Below are positions 43,029-52,030 of a stretch of DNA of 64,000 nt, one piece after another. The notes beneath the pieces were generated by a model that did no database searches, was not told where the DNA came from, and was given only the letters and a program-made list of their open reading frames with translations. The DNA comes from Pseudonocardia sp. DSM 110487 (GTDB taxonomy: Bacteria; Actinomycetota; Actinomycetes; Mycobacteriales; Pseudonocardiaceae), in NCBI RefSeq assembly GCF_019468565.1, contig NZ_CP080521.1:4402001-4466000 (forward strand), given 5' to 3'. The translations under genes and the position numbers were made by a program. Numbering within the stretch: position 1 is the stretch's first letter; the number at the start of each line of letters is the position of its first letter.

Positions 43029-44549
43029 TCATACGTGGGTCAGGCGCGCGGCGACCGCGCGTGCCGCGCGCACCGCGGTGATCACGCCTGTCAAGGTGGC
43101 GTTGCAGACGATCGGCGTCGGGATCACTCCCGTCCCGGCGACGTAGAGCCCGTCCACTCCCCATACCCGCCCGTCCGGGGTGCAGACGCTCGTGCCGTCG
43201 TCGCGCTCGCCCATCCGGACCGTGCCCGTGAGGTGCAGCGACGAGCCGGGGACGAGCACGGCGGACTCCGTGGCCGGGTCGAACGGGCCGAGGCGGACGG
43301 CGATCTCGCGCACGAGGTCGACGGCCTCCTGGATCCGGGTCCGGTCGGTCTCGGAGTAGGTGAACTCGACGGTGGTGCGCGGCAACCCGGTCACGTCCCG
43401 CTCGGTCTCGGAGAACGCCAGGCGGTTGTCCGGCCTGCTCTCGACCGGTGTGTAGAGCGAGAGGCCCACCCCGTACGCGAGCGCGCGGTCGGCCTCGTCC
43501 ACGAAGACCCGGTTCATGATCTGCCCGTGGAACGGCTGCGCGGGGCCGTTCTGCGGGAGCCACAGCGAGTCGGTCGCGAACTCACCGGGGAGGGCCCGCG
43601 GGAGGTCGTCGAGCGAGAGCCCGAAGCGCTCGAGGTCCATCAGGACCTGGCCCGTGACGAACGCGTGCTCGTTGAGGTAGCGGCCAAGTGCCTCGGGGCG
43701 GATGCCCGACGCGAAGAGCAGCTGCGGGGTGCGGACGGCGTCGGCGCAGACCACGGTCGTGCCCGCGGTGATCGCGTACTCGCGGCCGGTCGCGATCTCC
43801 CGGACCCGGGCGCCGGTCGCCCGCGCCCCGTCGCGTTCGACGGACAGTGCGAGCGTTCCGGGGCGGAGCTCGAAGGCGGGGTCCCCGCCCGCCGACAGGG
43901 GCGGGAAGATTCGGCCGGGGCCCGTCCGGGGGAGCGGGCCCGTCGAACGCGGCTCCACTGCCATGGGCATCGGCTGCGGGTGCCGGCCGGGCGCGCTCAC
44001 GGCGCCGAACAGCTCTTCCAGCACGTCGAGGACGACCCGTCCCGGTCGCGTCGGCCCGATCGGGGCCGGGTGGACGCCGAGGAGGGTGCGGGCCTGTTCC
44101 AGGTCGGCGGCCCACAGGTCCGGGTCGCCGAGGTCGAACCGCTCGTCGCCGTCCGGCCACGGCGTCGCCGCCGTCCAGTGCACCCCCATGCCGCCGACGT
44201 TCCAGGCGACCGCGCTGGCCGGCATCGCCGCGGCCGCGCCGCCCATGGCCGACAGCTGGTAGAGCCCGGGCTGGACCGTGCGGAGCTCGCCGGTGATGTC
44301 GGGCGTGACGTCGGCACCTGTGTACAGGCCCTGGATGCCCACGGAGACCCGCTCGTTGTACCGGCTCCAGATCTCCGGGTCGGTGCTGTCGTGCAGGTGC
44401 AGTCCCGGCACGGCACCGACGACCGGTCCGACGTCGATCATCAGGATGCGCAGTGCCGGGTCGGTGTCGCGCAGCATTCTCGCGACGGCGGCGCCCATGA
44501 TGCCGCTGCCGATGATCAGGACATCGGCAGACTGGTCGTTCACGTTCAC
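43029..44549 (-). CDS. GMC oxidoreductase, pyranose/C-glycoside-oxidase-like
   Basis: A 506-residue flavoprotein: FAD motif VLIIGSGIMGAAVARML, His124 in MGVHWTAATP at the place where pyranose oxidases bind FAD covalently, and catalytic pair His439 (SSLHLTGTVRMG) and Asn483 (IVCNATLTG). Short bacterial members of this branch are pyranose 2-oxidases or C-glycoside 3-oxidases. Cytoplasmic, no signal. GTG 44549 has GGAG 6 nt upstream. It is the fifth gene of a sugar-uptake operon, so it probably oxidises the imported glycoside. Confidence 0.83.
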   Translation of the reverse strand: MNVNDQSADVLIIGSGIMGAAVARMLRDTDPALRILMIDVGPVVGAVPGLHLHDSTDPEIWSRYNERVSVGIQGLYTGADVTPDITGELRTVQPGLYQLSAMGGAAAAMPASAVAWNVGGMGVHWTAATPWPDGDERFDLGDPDLWAADLEQARTLLGVHPAPIGPTRPGRVVLDVLEELFGAVSAPGRHPQPMPMAVEPRSTGPLPRTGPGRIFPPLSAGGDPAFELRPGTLALSVERDGARATGARVREIATGREYAITAGTTVVCADAVRTPQLLFASGIRPEALGRYLNEHAFVTGQVLMDLERFGLSLDDLPRALPGEFATDSLWLPQNGPAQPFHGQIMNRVFVDEADRALAYGVGLSLYTPVESRPDNRLAFSETERDVTGLPRTTVEFTYSETDRTRIQEAVDLVREIAVRLGPFDPATESAVLVPGSSLHLTGTVRMGERDDGTSVCTPDGRVWGVDGLYVAGTGVIPTPIVCNATLTGVITAVRAARAVAARLTHV

Positions 44550-44571
44550 AGTTCTCCAGGGAGGAGGGTGG

Positions 44572-45723
44572 TCAACCCGAGACCGTCGGGCCGAACAGCG
44601 CGGAGTCCATGCGGTCGAGGACGAGCTTCACGCCGCCGACGAGCGGGGCATCCGAGCCGAGCGCGGTGGCCCGCAGCTCGATCGCGGGCGTGCGCAGCAC
44701 CCGCATCGCCTCGGTGACCCGGGGCAGGAGCAGGTCGGCTGCCGCCTCGAGCCCGCCCCCGAGCACGACGACCTCCGGCGCGATCGTCCATGCGAGGGTC
44801 GAGAGCAGCTCGGCGATCTGCCCTGCGAACACGTCGAGCTGCGCGAGCGCGGCCTTGTCACCGTGGCGGGCCGCGTCGGCGACCGCGATTCCCTGCGCGC
44901 GCTCGGCGGCGACGGGCGAGGTGAGCAGGCCGAGCGGCGCGCGTTCCAGCCGCTCGGTGTCGAGGGCCCCGGCCTCGACGATCTCGCCCGCCGCTCCCTG
45001 GAAGCCCCGGTGCACGGCGCCGCGGATGACGATGCCGACGCCGGCGCGGTTGCCGAGGATGCACCAGGCGAACGTCGACGTCTCACTGGCGACGCCGCAC
45101 CAGTGCTCGGCGAGCGCCGCGAGGTTGGCGTCGTTGTCGGCGAAGACCGGGATGCCCAGCCGTCCGCCGAGCGCACCGACCAGGTCGAAGCCGTTCCACG
45201 CGGGGGCGTGGATGAGGCGGTGGACGATCCCGTCCTCACCCACGGCGCCGCCGGAGGCGACGGCTCCCGCGCGGAGCCGGTCTACCGGCAGCCCCGAGTC
45301 GCCGACCGCCTCGGTGACCGCGGCGGCCACGTCGTCGATGCTGGAGGCGGTGTCGTGGTAGTCGCGCAGCGCCCGCACGGCCCGGCCCCGGATGCGGCCG
45401 CGGACGTCGGCCACGACGGCGCCCACGGCGTGCGTGTCGATCCGGGCGGCGGCGACCAGCGCGCGGTCGGCCTCGAACGCGAAGCTGCGCGGCGGCCGCC
45501 CGCCCTCGGCCCGGGATGCGTCCGGCGCGATCTCGCTGACCCAGCCGTCCGCGCACAGCCGGCCGAGGATCAGGTCCAGGGTGCGGCGGGAGAGGGCGAC
45601 CTCGTCGACGAGGGCGGCCATGGTGACTGGCTGGTCGTGCCCGGCGAGGGCGCGCAGCACCGCGCTGGTGTTGAGCCGGCGCATCGTGCTCGGGGCAACT
45701 CCCGGCTTCACCGCTCCCGGCAT
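44572..45723 (-). CDS. ROK-family transcriptional regulator
   Basis: A 383-residue NagC/XylR-type repressor: N-terminal winged helix (NTSAVLRALAGHDQPVTMAALVDEVALSRRTLDLIL) and ROK domain (PVFADNDANLAALAEHWC, NRAGVGIVIRGAVHRGFQGAAGEI). The CxCGxxGCxE zinc motif of ROK kinases is absent, fitting a regulator. Its ATG overlaps the permease stop (TAATG). The likely operator is the GCAGAAGTG array at the head of the operon, making it autoregulated. Confidence 0.88.
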   Translation of the reverse strand: MPGAVKPGVAPSTMRRLNTSAVLRALAGHDQPVTMAALVDEVALSRRTLDLILGRLCADGWVSEIAPDASRAEGGRPPRSFAFEADRALVAAARIDTHAVGAVVADVRGRIRGRAVRALRDYHDTASSIDDVAAAVTEAVGDSGLPVDRLRAGAVASGGAVGEDGIVHRLIHAPAWNGFDLVGALGGRLGIPVFADNDANLAALAEHWCGVASETSTFAWCILGNRAGVGIVIRGAVHRGFQGAAGEIVEAGALDTERLERAPLGLLTSPVAAERAQGIAVADAARHGDKAALAQLDVFAGQIAELLSTLAWTIAPEVVVLGGGLEAAADLLLPRVTEAMRVLRTPAIELRATALGSDAPLVGGVKLVLDRMDSALFGPTVSG

Positions 45724-46592
45724 TACTTCAGCCCCGTCCCCGCGATGCCCTGCACGAAGTATCGCTGAAGGAGCACGAAGAGGATCAGGACGGGCAGCAT
45801 CACGACCACAGCGCCGGCGAGGACGAGCCCGTAGTCGGTGACGTTCTGCGCGGCCTGCCGGGTGGCGGCGAGCCCGACGGGCAGGGTGTACGTGCCGGCC
45901 CCCTGCGCGACGATCAGCGGCCAGATGAAGTTGTTCCACGAGGCGAGGAACGACATGATCGTCACGGTCGCGAGCGCGGGTCCCGAGAGCGGCAGGAAGA
46001 TCCCCAAGAAGATCCGCAATTCGCCCGCCCCGTCGATCCGTGCGGCCTCGAACAGCTCGTCGGGGATGCCGCCCGCGAACTGCCGCACGATGAACACCGA
46101 GACGGGCAGCACGAGCAAGGGCAGGGCGATGCCCTGGAGCGTGTCGACGAGGCCGAGTCCGACCGTCACGACGAACTGCGGCACGAAGGTCGCCGAGAAC
46201 GGCACCATCAGCGCCGCGAGCACCGCGCCGAAGGCGAGCCGCTTCCCGGCGAAGTCGAGCTTGGCGAGCGCGTAGCCCGCGGCCGCCGCGCCGACGACGT
46301 TGCCGACCACCACGATGGCCGCGACGACGATGCTGTTCGCCAGGTAGGTGCCGAAGCCGGCCTGGCTGAACAGCCGCGCGAAGTTGTCGAGGGTGACCTC
46401 GGCGGGCAGCCAGGCGCCCGGAGCGGCCTGGATGTCGTCGGTGGTGCGCAGGGAGCCGGAGAGCACCCACACGAACGGCAGCACGGTGATCGCGGCCAGC
46501 GCGACGAGCATGACGTAGAGGACGACGGGCGTGGAACGGCGTTCGCGGGGCCGGGCCTCGGCGCGCCCGGTGGCGATGGCGACGGCGGTCAC
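45723..46592 (-). CDS. Carbohydrate ABC permease (MalG-like)
   Basis: A 289-residue permease with six helices and the EAA loop FEAARIDGAGELRIFLGIFLP typical of CUT1 sugar importers. GTG 46592 overlaps the stop of the other permease (GTGA). It follows a MalF-like gene and a binding protein, but no ATPase gene is present; CUT1 systems often share a remote MsiK ATPase in actinomycetes. Confidence 0.92.
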   Translation of the reverse strand: MTAVAIATGRAEARPRERRSTPVVLYVMLVALAAITVLPFVWVLSGSLRTTDDIQAAPGAWLPAEVTLDNFARLFSQAGFGTYLANSIVVAAIVVVGNVVGAAAAGYALAKLDFAGKRLAFGAVLAALMVPFSATFVPQFVVTVGLGLVDTLQGIALPLLVLPVSVFIVRQFAGGIPDELFEAARIDGAGELRIFLGIFLPLSGPALATVTIMSFLASWNNFIWPLIVAQGAGTYTLPVGLAATRQAAQNVTDYGLVLAGAVVVMLPVLILFVLLQRYFVQGIAGTGLK

Positions 46593-47461
46593 GTGCGCAC
46601 CCGCAGGATGCGGAACTGCAGCGCGCTCACGACCGCCACGATGATCAGCAGCAGGAACGAGGCCGCCGACGACGTGCCGATGTTGCCGAACCCGAACTGG
46701 TGGTAGGTGAACAGCGCCATCGACTCCGTCGTGCCGAGCGGCCCACCGTTCGTGAGCAGGTACGGCTCGTCGAACACCTGCAGGAAGAACACCGACAGCA
46801 GGACCGAGACGAGCAGCGTCGTCGGCATCATGAGCGGCAGGGTGATCGACCGCAGCTGCCGCCAGCGCCCGGCCCCGTCGATGGCCGCCGCCTCGTAGAC
46901 CTCCTTCGGCAGCGTCTGCAGGCCGGCGAGGAACAGCAGCATCGCGGTGCCGAAGTTGCGCCACACCCCCAGCAGGATCACCACCGGCATCGCGAGGCGC
47001 TCGTCGCCCAACCAGTTCGGGCCGGCGAGACCCGCGGCCGCCAGCACCGTGTTGACGGTGCCGTTCTGGTTGAACGCGTACTGCCAGATGAGCGCGACCG
47101 ACACGATGTTCGCGACGACGGGCGCGTAGAACAACGCGCGGAAGGCGCCGCGGAACCGCCGGATGCCGCGGTCGAGGACGAGGGCGAGCGCGAACCCGGC
47201 CGCCATCGTCAGCGGGACCCCCACCACGACGACGTAGAGCGTGTTCACCGCGGCCTGCCCGAACGCCGGGTCGGACAGCAGATCGAGGTAGTTCGCCAAC
47301 CCCACGGCGTCGACGCCGAACGGGTCCCGGAGGTCGATGCCGCGGATGTCGGTCAGGCTCATCGCGAGCGATGCGACGACAGGCACCGCGGTGAACACAA
47401 GGAAGATCACGGCGAACGGCGTGAGCAGGAGCCACGCCGTCGCGGTCTGCCGGGGGCGCAT
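46589..47461 (-). CDS. Carbohydrate ABC permease (MalF-like)
   Basis: A 290-residue permease with six helices and EAA loop YEAAAIDGAGRWRQLRSITLP. It starts 4 bp after the binding-protein stop. It forms the heterodimeric channel with the MalG-like protein. Normal length. Confidence 0.92.
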   Translation of the reverse strand: MRPRQTATAWLLLTPFAVIFLVFTAVPVVASLAMSLTDIRGIDLRDPFGVDAVGLANYLDLLSDPAFGQAAVNTLYVVVVGVPLTMAAGFALALVLDRGIRRFRGAFRALFYAPVVANIVSVALIWQYAFNQNGTVNTVLAAAGLAGPNWLGDERLAMPVVILLGVWRNFGTAMLLFLAGLQTLPKEVYEAAAIDGAGRWRQLRSITLPLMMPTTLLVSVLLSVFFLQVFDEPYLLTNGGPLGTTESMALFTYHQFGFGNIGTSSAASFLLLIIVAVVSALQFRILRVRT

Positions 47462-47465
47462 CGGT

Positions 47466-48755
47466 TCAGTCCGTGCCGATGCTGTCGGCCTGCTTCTGGA
47501 CGGCGGCCATCGCGTCCGCCGCGCTCTCCTTGCCGCGGGCGACGGACTCCATCGCCTTCCCGAGCAGCGTGGAGACCTCGTTCCACGTGCTGACCGCCGG
47601 CAGCGGCCGGACGTTCTTGAGCTGGTCGAGGAACGGCCGCAGCAGCGGTTGGCCCGCGATCGACGGGTCGTCCCACGCGGCGACGACGGCCGGCATGCTG
47701 CCGGCGGCCTCGTACTGCGCGACCTGCGTGTCCTGCTGCGCCATCGCCCGGACGACCTTCCACGCCGCCTGCTGGTTCGCCGACGCGGCGTTGACGCCCC
47801 AGCTGCCCCCGGCGAGCTGCCCCGAGTCGTTGTCGGCCCCCGCGGGGAGCACGGCCGTGCCGATGTGCGCGGCTGTCCAGCCCTCCTGCTGAGCCGTGGT
47901 GTCGAGGGTGGCGACGACCCACGGTCCGCTGATCATCGATCCGGTCTTGCCCGAGACCAGGTAGGGCTGCGAGTCGAGGAACTGCGGGGTGTCGGGGGAG
48001 GAGACGCCGGAGGTGAAGAACGAGGCGTTGAACTCGGCCGCCCCGATCACGGCCGGGTCGTCGATCTTCCACGAGGAGCCGTCGGCGGACAGGAGCGTCG
48101 CGCCTGCCTGGTGGGCGAACGTCGCGAGGGTCTGGCCGTTGTAGGTGTCCCAGCCGACGTCGGCGCCGTACCCGTGGACCGCGCCGGCCCGCTGCAGGGC
48201 CTGGAAGAACGGCACGGTCTCGTCCCAGGTCTTCGGTGCCGTGACGCCCGCGGCCTCGGCGAGGTCCTTCCGGTAGATCAGCACCCGGGTGTAGGCGTAC
48301 CAGGGGACCGAGTAGGCGGTGCCGTCCCGCTCTCCCGCGGCCCACGAGCCCTCGAAGAACGAGCCCGGGTCGACGAGGCCGTCGGGAACCGGCGCGAACG
48401 CCCTGCTCGCGAGGAACTGGGTCTGCGCCTCGGTGTAGAGGAACGCGATGTCCGGGGTCGTCCCGGCCGCGATCGCGGTCTGGAGCTTGGTGTTGTACTC
48501 GTCCGACGGCACGAGGGTGATCTGCAGGTCGAGGCCGGGGTTCTGCTGACGGAAGCCGGCGAGTACCTCGCCGAGCTTCGTCGCGTCACCGTCGGGCGCC
48601 CAGAGCGTCACCGTTCCGGTCGCGGGCGAGTCGTCGACGGTCACGGCGGCGGCGTCCGATCCGCCCGCGGTGTCGCGACCGCAGCCGGTGACGACGAGCG
48701 CGGCCGCGGCGAGCAGGGCGGCGATGGTGACGAGACGAGGTCGGGGTGTGGCCAT
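47466..48755 (-). CDS. Extracellular sugar-binding lipoprotein (CUT1)
   Basis: A 429-residue solute-binding protein: lipobox LVVTGC about residue 24, then TVTLWAPDGDATKLGEVLAGF, DEYNTKLQTAIAAGTTPDIAFLY and a KAMESVARGKESAADAM tail, typical of family-1 sugar-binding proteins. First gene of a six-gene operon down to 42109. Start ATG 48755 is chosen because the signal peptide begins there. Confidence 0.92.
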   Translation of the reverse strand: MATPRPRLVTIAALLAAAALVVTGCGRDTAGGSDAAAVTVDDSPATGTVTLWAPDGDATKLGEVLAGFRQQNPGLDLQITLVPSDEYNTKLQTAIAAGTTPDIAFLYTEAQTQFLASRAFAPVPDGLVDPGSFFEGSWAAGERDGTAYSVPWYAYTRVLIYRKDLAEAAGVTAPKTWDETVPFFQALQRAGAVHGYGADVGWDTYNGQTLATFAHQAGATLLSADGSSWKIDDPAVIGAAEFNASFFTSGVSSPDTPQFLDSQPYLVSGKTGSMISGPWVVATLDTTAQQEGWTAAHIGTAVLPAGADNDSGQLAGGSWGVNAASANQQAAWKVVRAMAQQDTQVAQYEAAGSMPAVVAAWDDPSIAGQPLLRPFLDQLKNVRPLPAVSTWNEVSTLLGKAMESVARGKESAADAMAAVQKQADSIGTD

Positions 48756-48777
48756 GGGGGGTCCTCGGTGGTCCTGG

Positions 48778-48862
48778 CACTTCTGCAACTTCGTCGCAGA
48801 AGTGGGGCTACGGGTGGGCGGGCCGTGCCGGGGTCGGGTTTCGCTACCTTGTAGCAGAAGTG
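48778..48862 (-). promoter_or_regulatory. ROK operator candidates (GCAGAAGTG repeats)
   Basis: CACTTCTGC (48778-48786) and GCAGAAGTG (48796-48804) form a perfect 9-bp inverted repeat with 9-bp spacer. A third GCAGAAGTG lies at 48854-48862, directly after the small palindrome GCTAC-CTT-GTAGC. They sit 23-107 bp upstream of the binding-protein start. Confidence 0.65.
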
Positions 48863-48997
48863 TCTGGGGGTCAAGGGGTCGTTCCGCCGGTCACGCTAGG
48901 TCCCCGGTGTTTCCGGTGCGTTGCCGTGCCTGCCCGGCCGCGTAACGGGATCGGTCGATCCTTCCGAAGTCGCCGACCCGGTGCGCAAAATGGGGAG

Positions 48998-49822
48998 ATG
49001 GACGGGCGGGAGTCTGTCGCGAGGCGGTACGCCGAGCACCTCACCGATGACGACCTGTTGGCACTCACCGGGGGACGCGCCGATCAGGTGGCGGCGCTGC
49101 GGCGGGAGCCCACGCTCGTACTGGACCTGCTCGACCGGCCGGGTGTCGCCGACGCGCTCGTCGCGGCGCGGCCCGACGAAGCGGCGCGCTTCCGGTACCT
49201 GTCGCCGTTCCTCGTGTTCGCCGCGGCGGTGCACCGGGTAGGTGACACGCTCGTGGGGCGCTCATACGTCGCTGATCGCGCGGGCCCGCGCTCGCGGGTG
49301 CCGGTCTTCGACGCACCGGTCCTCGCCGCGTTCGCCACCGATCCGGTGCACCGGCTCTTCCTCGCCGAGCTGCTGGCGTCCTACGCCCGCGTGGTGTCCG
49401 GCACGGTGTGGCGCCGCGGTGCTCGTGGCTGGCGGCGGCAGCGGTGGAACGAACTCGACCTCCCGCGCCTCGCCGCCCTCCTGGACGTCGTGAAGCCCGT
49501 CGAGCGGCCGGGGGTCTGGCGCCGCATCGGCGACGGTGCCCTGTTCCTCGCCGGGGTGTTCCCCGAGTACGCGGAGCGGGGCCTCGGCGTGGTCGAGGTC
49601 GCGCGGCTGCAACGCGCCACCGGCCTGCGTCTCGAGTCGGCCGAGGGTGCCGTCGGCGACCTGCTCGAGGAGCTGGCCGGACGGGCCTACGAGAAGGCCG
49701 GCCCCGGCGTGCCGCGTGCCGTCGTCGAGTCACCGCGCACGGCACGCCGCGTGCTCACGCTCGTCGCCGACCGATACCTGTTCCCGGTGACGCTCGACTG
49801 GCTACCGGCGCCCGGAGCCTGA
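48998..49822 (+). CDS. Conserved actinobacterial protein of unknown function
   Basis: A 274-residue soluble protein, all-helical in appearance, with RRYAEHLTDDDLLALTGGRADQ at the N terminus, VHRVGDTLVGRSYVADRAG and RRVLTLVADRYLFPV at the end. I recognise the style as a conserved actinobacterial hypothetical but can assign no function. A CAAAAT box ends 6 nt before ATG 48998, so the transcript may be leaderless. It is divergent from the sugar operon and convergent with the LigD-like gene. Confidence 0.7.
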   Translation: MDGRESVARRYAEHLTDDDLLALTGGRADQVAALRREPTLVLDLLDRPGVADALVAARPDEAARFRYLSPFLVFAAAVHRVGDTLVGRSYVADRAGPRSRVPVFDAPVLAAFATDPVHRLFLAELLASYARVVSGTVWRRGARGWRRQRWNELDLPRLAALLDVVKPVERPGVWRRIGDGALFLAGVFPEYAERGLGVVEVARLQRATGLRLESAEGAVGDLLEELAGRAYEKAGPGVPRAVVESPRTARRVLTLVADRYLFPVTLDWLPAPGA

Positions 49823-49847
49823 TGGGTGCAGCGGGTCTCGTCGTCGG

Positions 49848-50879
49848 TCAGTCCGCTTCTGTGCTGATGGGACGACGTGCGCGAGATGGCTGGACCCGCG
49901 GCGGCTCGCCCGGCATCTTCGGGTACACAGGTGGCCACGGCGCGTCCATCAGCCCGCTCGCCATGTCGCGCCGGTGCAGCTCCAGCAGCGGTTCCAGCGA
50001 CTGGCGCCGCGACGACATCGCCGCCCACGGGTCGCCGTGCTCGGCGACCCGGCTCGGCACGGTGGCGAGGGTGAGCTCCGCAGGCGCGATCGACTCCAGC
50101 TCCGCCCAGGCGAACGGGGTGGACACCTGGCCGTGCGGGTTGGCGCGGACGCTCCACGCACCGAACACGGTCTTGTGCGGCGCGTTCTGGTTGAAGTCGA
50201 CGAACACCCGCGCGCCGCGCTCCTCCTTCCACCAGGCCGCCGTGATCAGGTCCGGCCTGCGCCGTTCGAGCTCCCGGGCCACGGCGACGGCGGCGGACCG
50301 GACCTCGTAGCCGTCCCAGCGGGGCTGGAGGCGGACGTAGACGTGGATGCCCCGGTTCCCGGTGGTCTTCGGGTGGCCCACGACGCCGAGCCCGTCGAGC
50401 AACCCCTTCGCCTCCGCGGCCGCTTCCTGGATCATCGCGAACGTGACGCCAGGGCCCGGGTCGAGATCGATCCGCAGCTCGTCGGTGTGCCCCGGGTCGG
50501 CGGCGGTGACGGGCCAGACGTGGAACCCGAGGCAGCCGAGGTTCACCGCCCACAGGACGTGTGCGAGGTCGACGGCCACCAGCGCGTTGGACGTCGTGCC
50601 GTTCGGCGTCGACACCACCGTCGTGGTCACCCACGGGTCGGTGGCCGTCGGCGCGACGCGCTTCTGGAAGAACGACGGGCCTCCCGAGCCCTTCGGGAAG
50701 CGCTGCAGGAGCACCGGCCGTCCACCCATCGCGGCCATCAGCGGTTCGGCCACGGCCAGGTAGTAGCGGGCCAGGTCGAGCTTCGTCTCGCCGCGGGCCG
50801 GGAACAGCACCTTGCCCGGGCTGGTGATCCGCACCTTCCGCCCGGCGACCTCGAGCACCTCGGTGTCGTCCGCGGTCAC
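49848..50879 (-). CDS. LigD-type NHEJ polymerase domain protein
   Basis: A 343-residue stand-alone polymerase/primase domain of the LigD family (archaeo-eukaryotic primase fold). ELRIDLDPGPGVTF carries the two catalytic aspartates, HPKTTGNRGIHVYV the nucleotide-binding His-Lys-Thr-Gly segment, and DFNQNAPHKT the third acid. Such proteins fill gaps and add ribonucleotides during Ku-dependent end joining. GTG 50879 overlaps the stop of the fumarylacetoacetase gene (GTGA), so its translation is coupled to aromatic catabolism, an odd pairing. No Ku or ligase gene is in the window. Confidence 0.88.
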   Translation of the reverse strand: MTADDTEVLEVAGRKVRITSPGKVLFPARGETKLDLARYYLAVAEPLMAAMGGRPVLLQRFPKGSGGPSFFQKRVAPTATDPWVTTTVVSTPNGTTSNALVAVDLAHVLWAVNLGCLGFHVWPVTAADPGHTDELRIDLDPGPGVTFAMIQEAAAEAKGLLDGLGVVGHPKTTGNRGIHVYVRLQPRWDGYEVRSAAVAVARELERRRPDLITAAWWKEERGARVFVDFNQNAPHKTVFGAWSVRANPHGQVSTPFAWAELESIAPAELTLATVPSRVAEHGDPWAAMSSRRQSLEPLLELHRRDMASGLMDAPWPPVYPKMPGEPPRVQPSRARRPISTEAD

Positions 50880-52030
50880 GCCGTGACCGTACTCCTGATC
50901 CTTCCCGTGACCTCGCCGAATCCGATCCGGCCCCCGCGCGGGCCGGGGGCGGTGGCGGAGATGGTGACCTCGTCGCCGTCCTCGAGGAAGGTGCGCTCCT
51001 CGCCCTTCACCGTGACCGGCTCCCGCCCGCCCCATGTGAGTTCGATGAAGGCGCCGCGCTGGTTCTTCTCCGGCCCGGAGATCGTGCCGGACGCGAACAG
51101 ATCGCCGGTCCGCGCCGACGCTCCGTTGACCGTCATGTGGGCGAGCATCTGCGCCGGAGACCAGTACATCTCCCGGTACGGCGGGCGGGAGACCTCCTCG
51201 CCGTTCCACTCCACGACGAGATCGATGTCCAGGCCCCAGCCGTCGTGCTCGCGCAGGTAGGGAAGCGGCTCCGGGTCCTGGCCGGGCAGCGGAACCCGTG
51301 CCGCCTCGAGCGCGGCCAGCGGCACCACCCACGGCGAGATCGACGTGGCGAAGCTCTTGCCCAGGTGCGGACCGAGCGGCACGTACTCCCAGGCCTGCAG
51401 ATCGCGGGCGGACCAGTCGTTCAGCAGCACCGCGCCGAACACGTGATCGGCGAACTCGTCCACCCCGATCCGGCTCCCGAGCGTCGACCCGGCGCCCACG
51501 ACGAACCCCAGCTCTGCCTCGATGTCCAGCCGCCTGCTCGGCCCGTAGGTGGGCGCGGCCTCGTCAGGGGCCTTGCGCTGCCCGCACGGCCGCACGACGT
51601 CCGTGCCGGACACGACGACCGTGCCGGCGCGGCCGTGGTAGCCCACCGGCAGGTGCTTCCAGTTGGGCGTCAGCGGCTCGGAGTCGGGTCGGAAGAGCCT
51701 CCCCAGGTTCGAGGCGTGGTGCTCGGAGGCGTAGAAGTCCACGTAGTCCGCGACCTCGATCGGCAGGTGCAGCCGCACGTCGCCGAGCGGGTGCAGGGCG
51801 GCGTCCGGCACGTCGGTGGACAGGAGCTCCGTGATCCGCTCGCGCACCTCGGCCCAACGGTCCCGGCCCTGCGCCATGAACGCGTTGAGCGATCCCGTCG
51901 CGAACACCGGGTCGTCGAGCAGCACGGACAGGTCCACGACCTGGTCATCGAGGCGCACCCCCACCCGCGGGGCGCCGCCCGCGGGGGAGAAGACGCCGTA
52001 AGGCAGGTTGTCCAGCCCGAACAGGGTCAT
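50876..52030 (-). CDS. fahA: Fumarylacetoacetase
   Basis: A 384-residue FahA that splits 4-fumarylacetoacetate into fumarate and acetoacetate, the last step of tyrosine/homogentisate breakdown. Landmarks: DYVDFYASEHHASNLGRLFR, WKHLPVGYHGRAGTVVVSG, DIEAELGFVVG, NDWSARDLQAWEYVPLGPH and GDLFASGTISGP. Its ATG overlaps the hmgA stop. No maleylacetoacetate isomerase gene is present in the window. Confidence 0.95.
   Translation of the reverse strand: MTLFGLDNLPYGVFSPAGGAPRVGVRLDDQVVDLSVLLDDPVFATGSLNAFMAQGRDRWAEVRERITELLSTDVPDAALHPLGDVRLHLPIEVADYVDFYASEHHASNLGRLFRPDSEPLTPNWKHLPVGYHGRAGTVVVSGTDVVRPCGQRKAPDEAAPTYGPSRRLDIEAELGFVVGAGSTLGSRIGVDEFADHVFGAVLLNDWSARDLQAWEYVPLGPHLGKSFATSISPWVVPLAALEAARVPLPGQDPEPLPYLREHDGWGLDIDLVVEWNGEEVSRPPYREMYWSPAQMLAHMTVNGASARTGDLFASGTISGPEKNQRGAFIELTWGGREPVTVKGEERTFLEDGDEVTISATAPGPRGGRIGFGEVTGRIRSTVTA

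Noticed and set aside
44572..45723. ROK sugar kinase
   Set aside because: N-terminal DNA-binding domain present and the kinase zinc motif absent.
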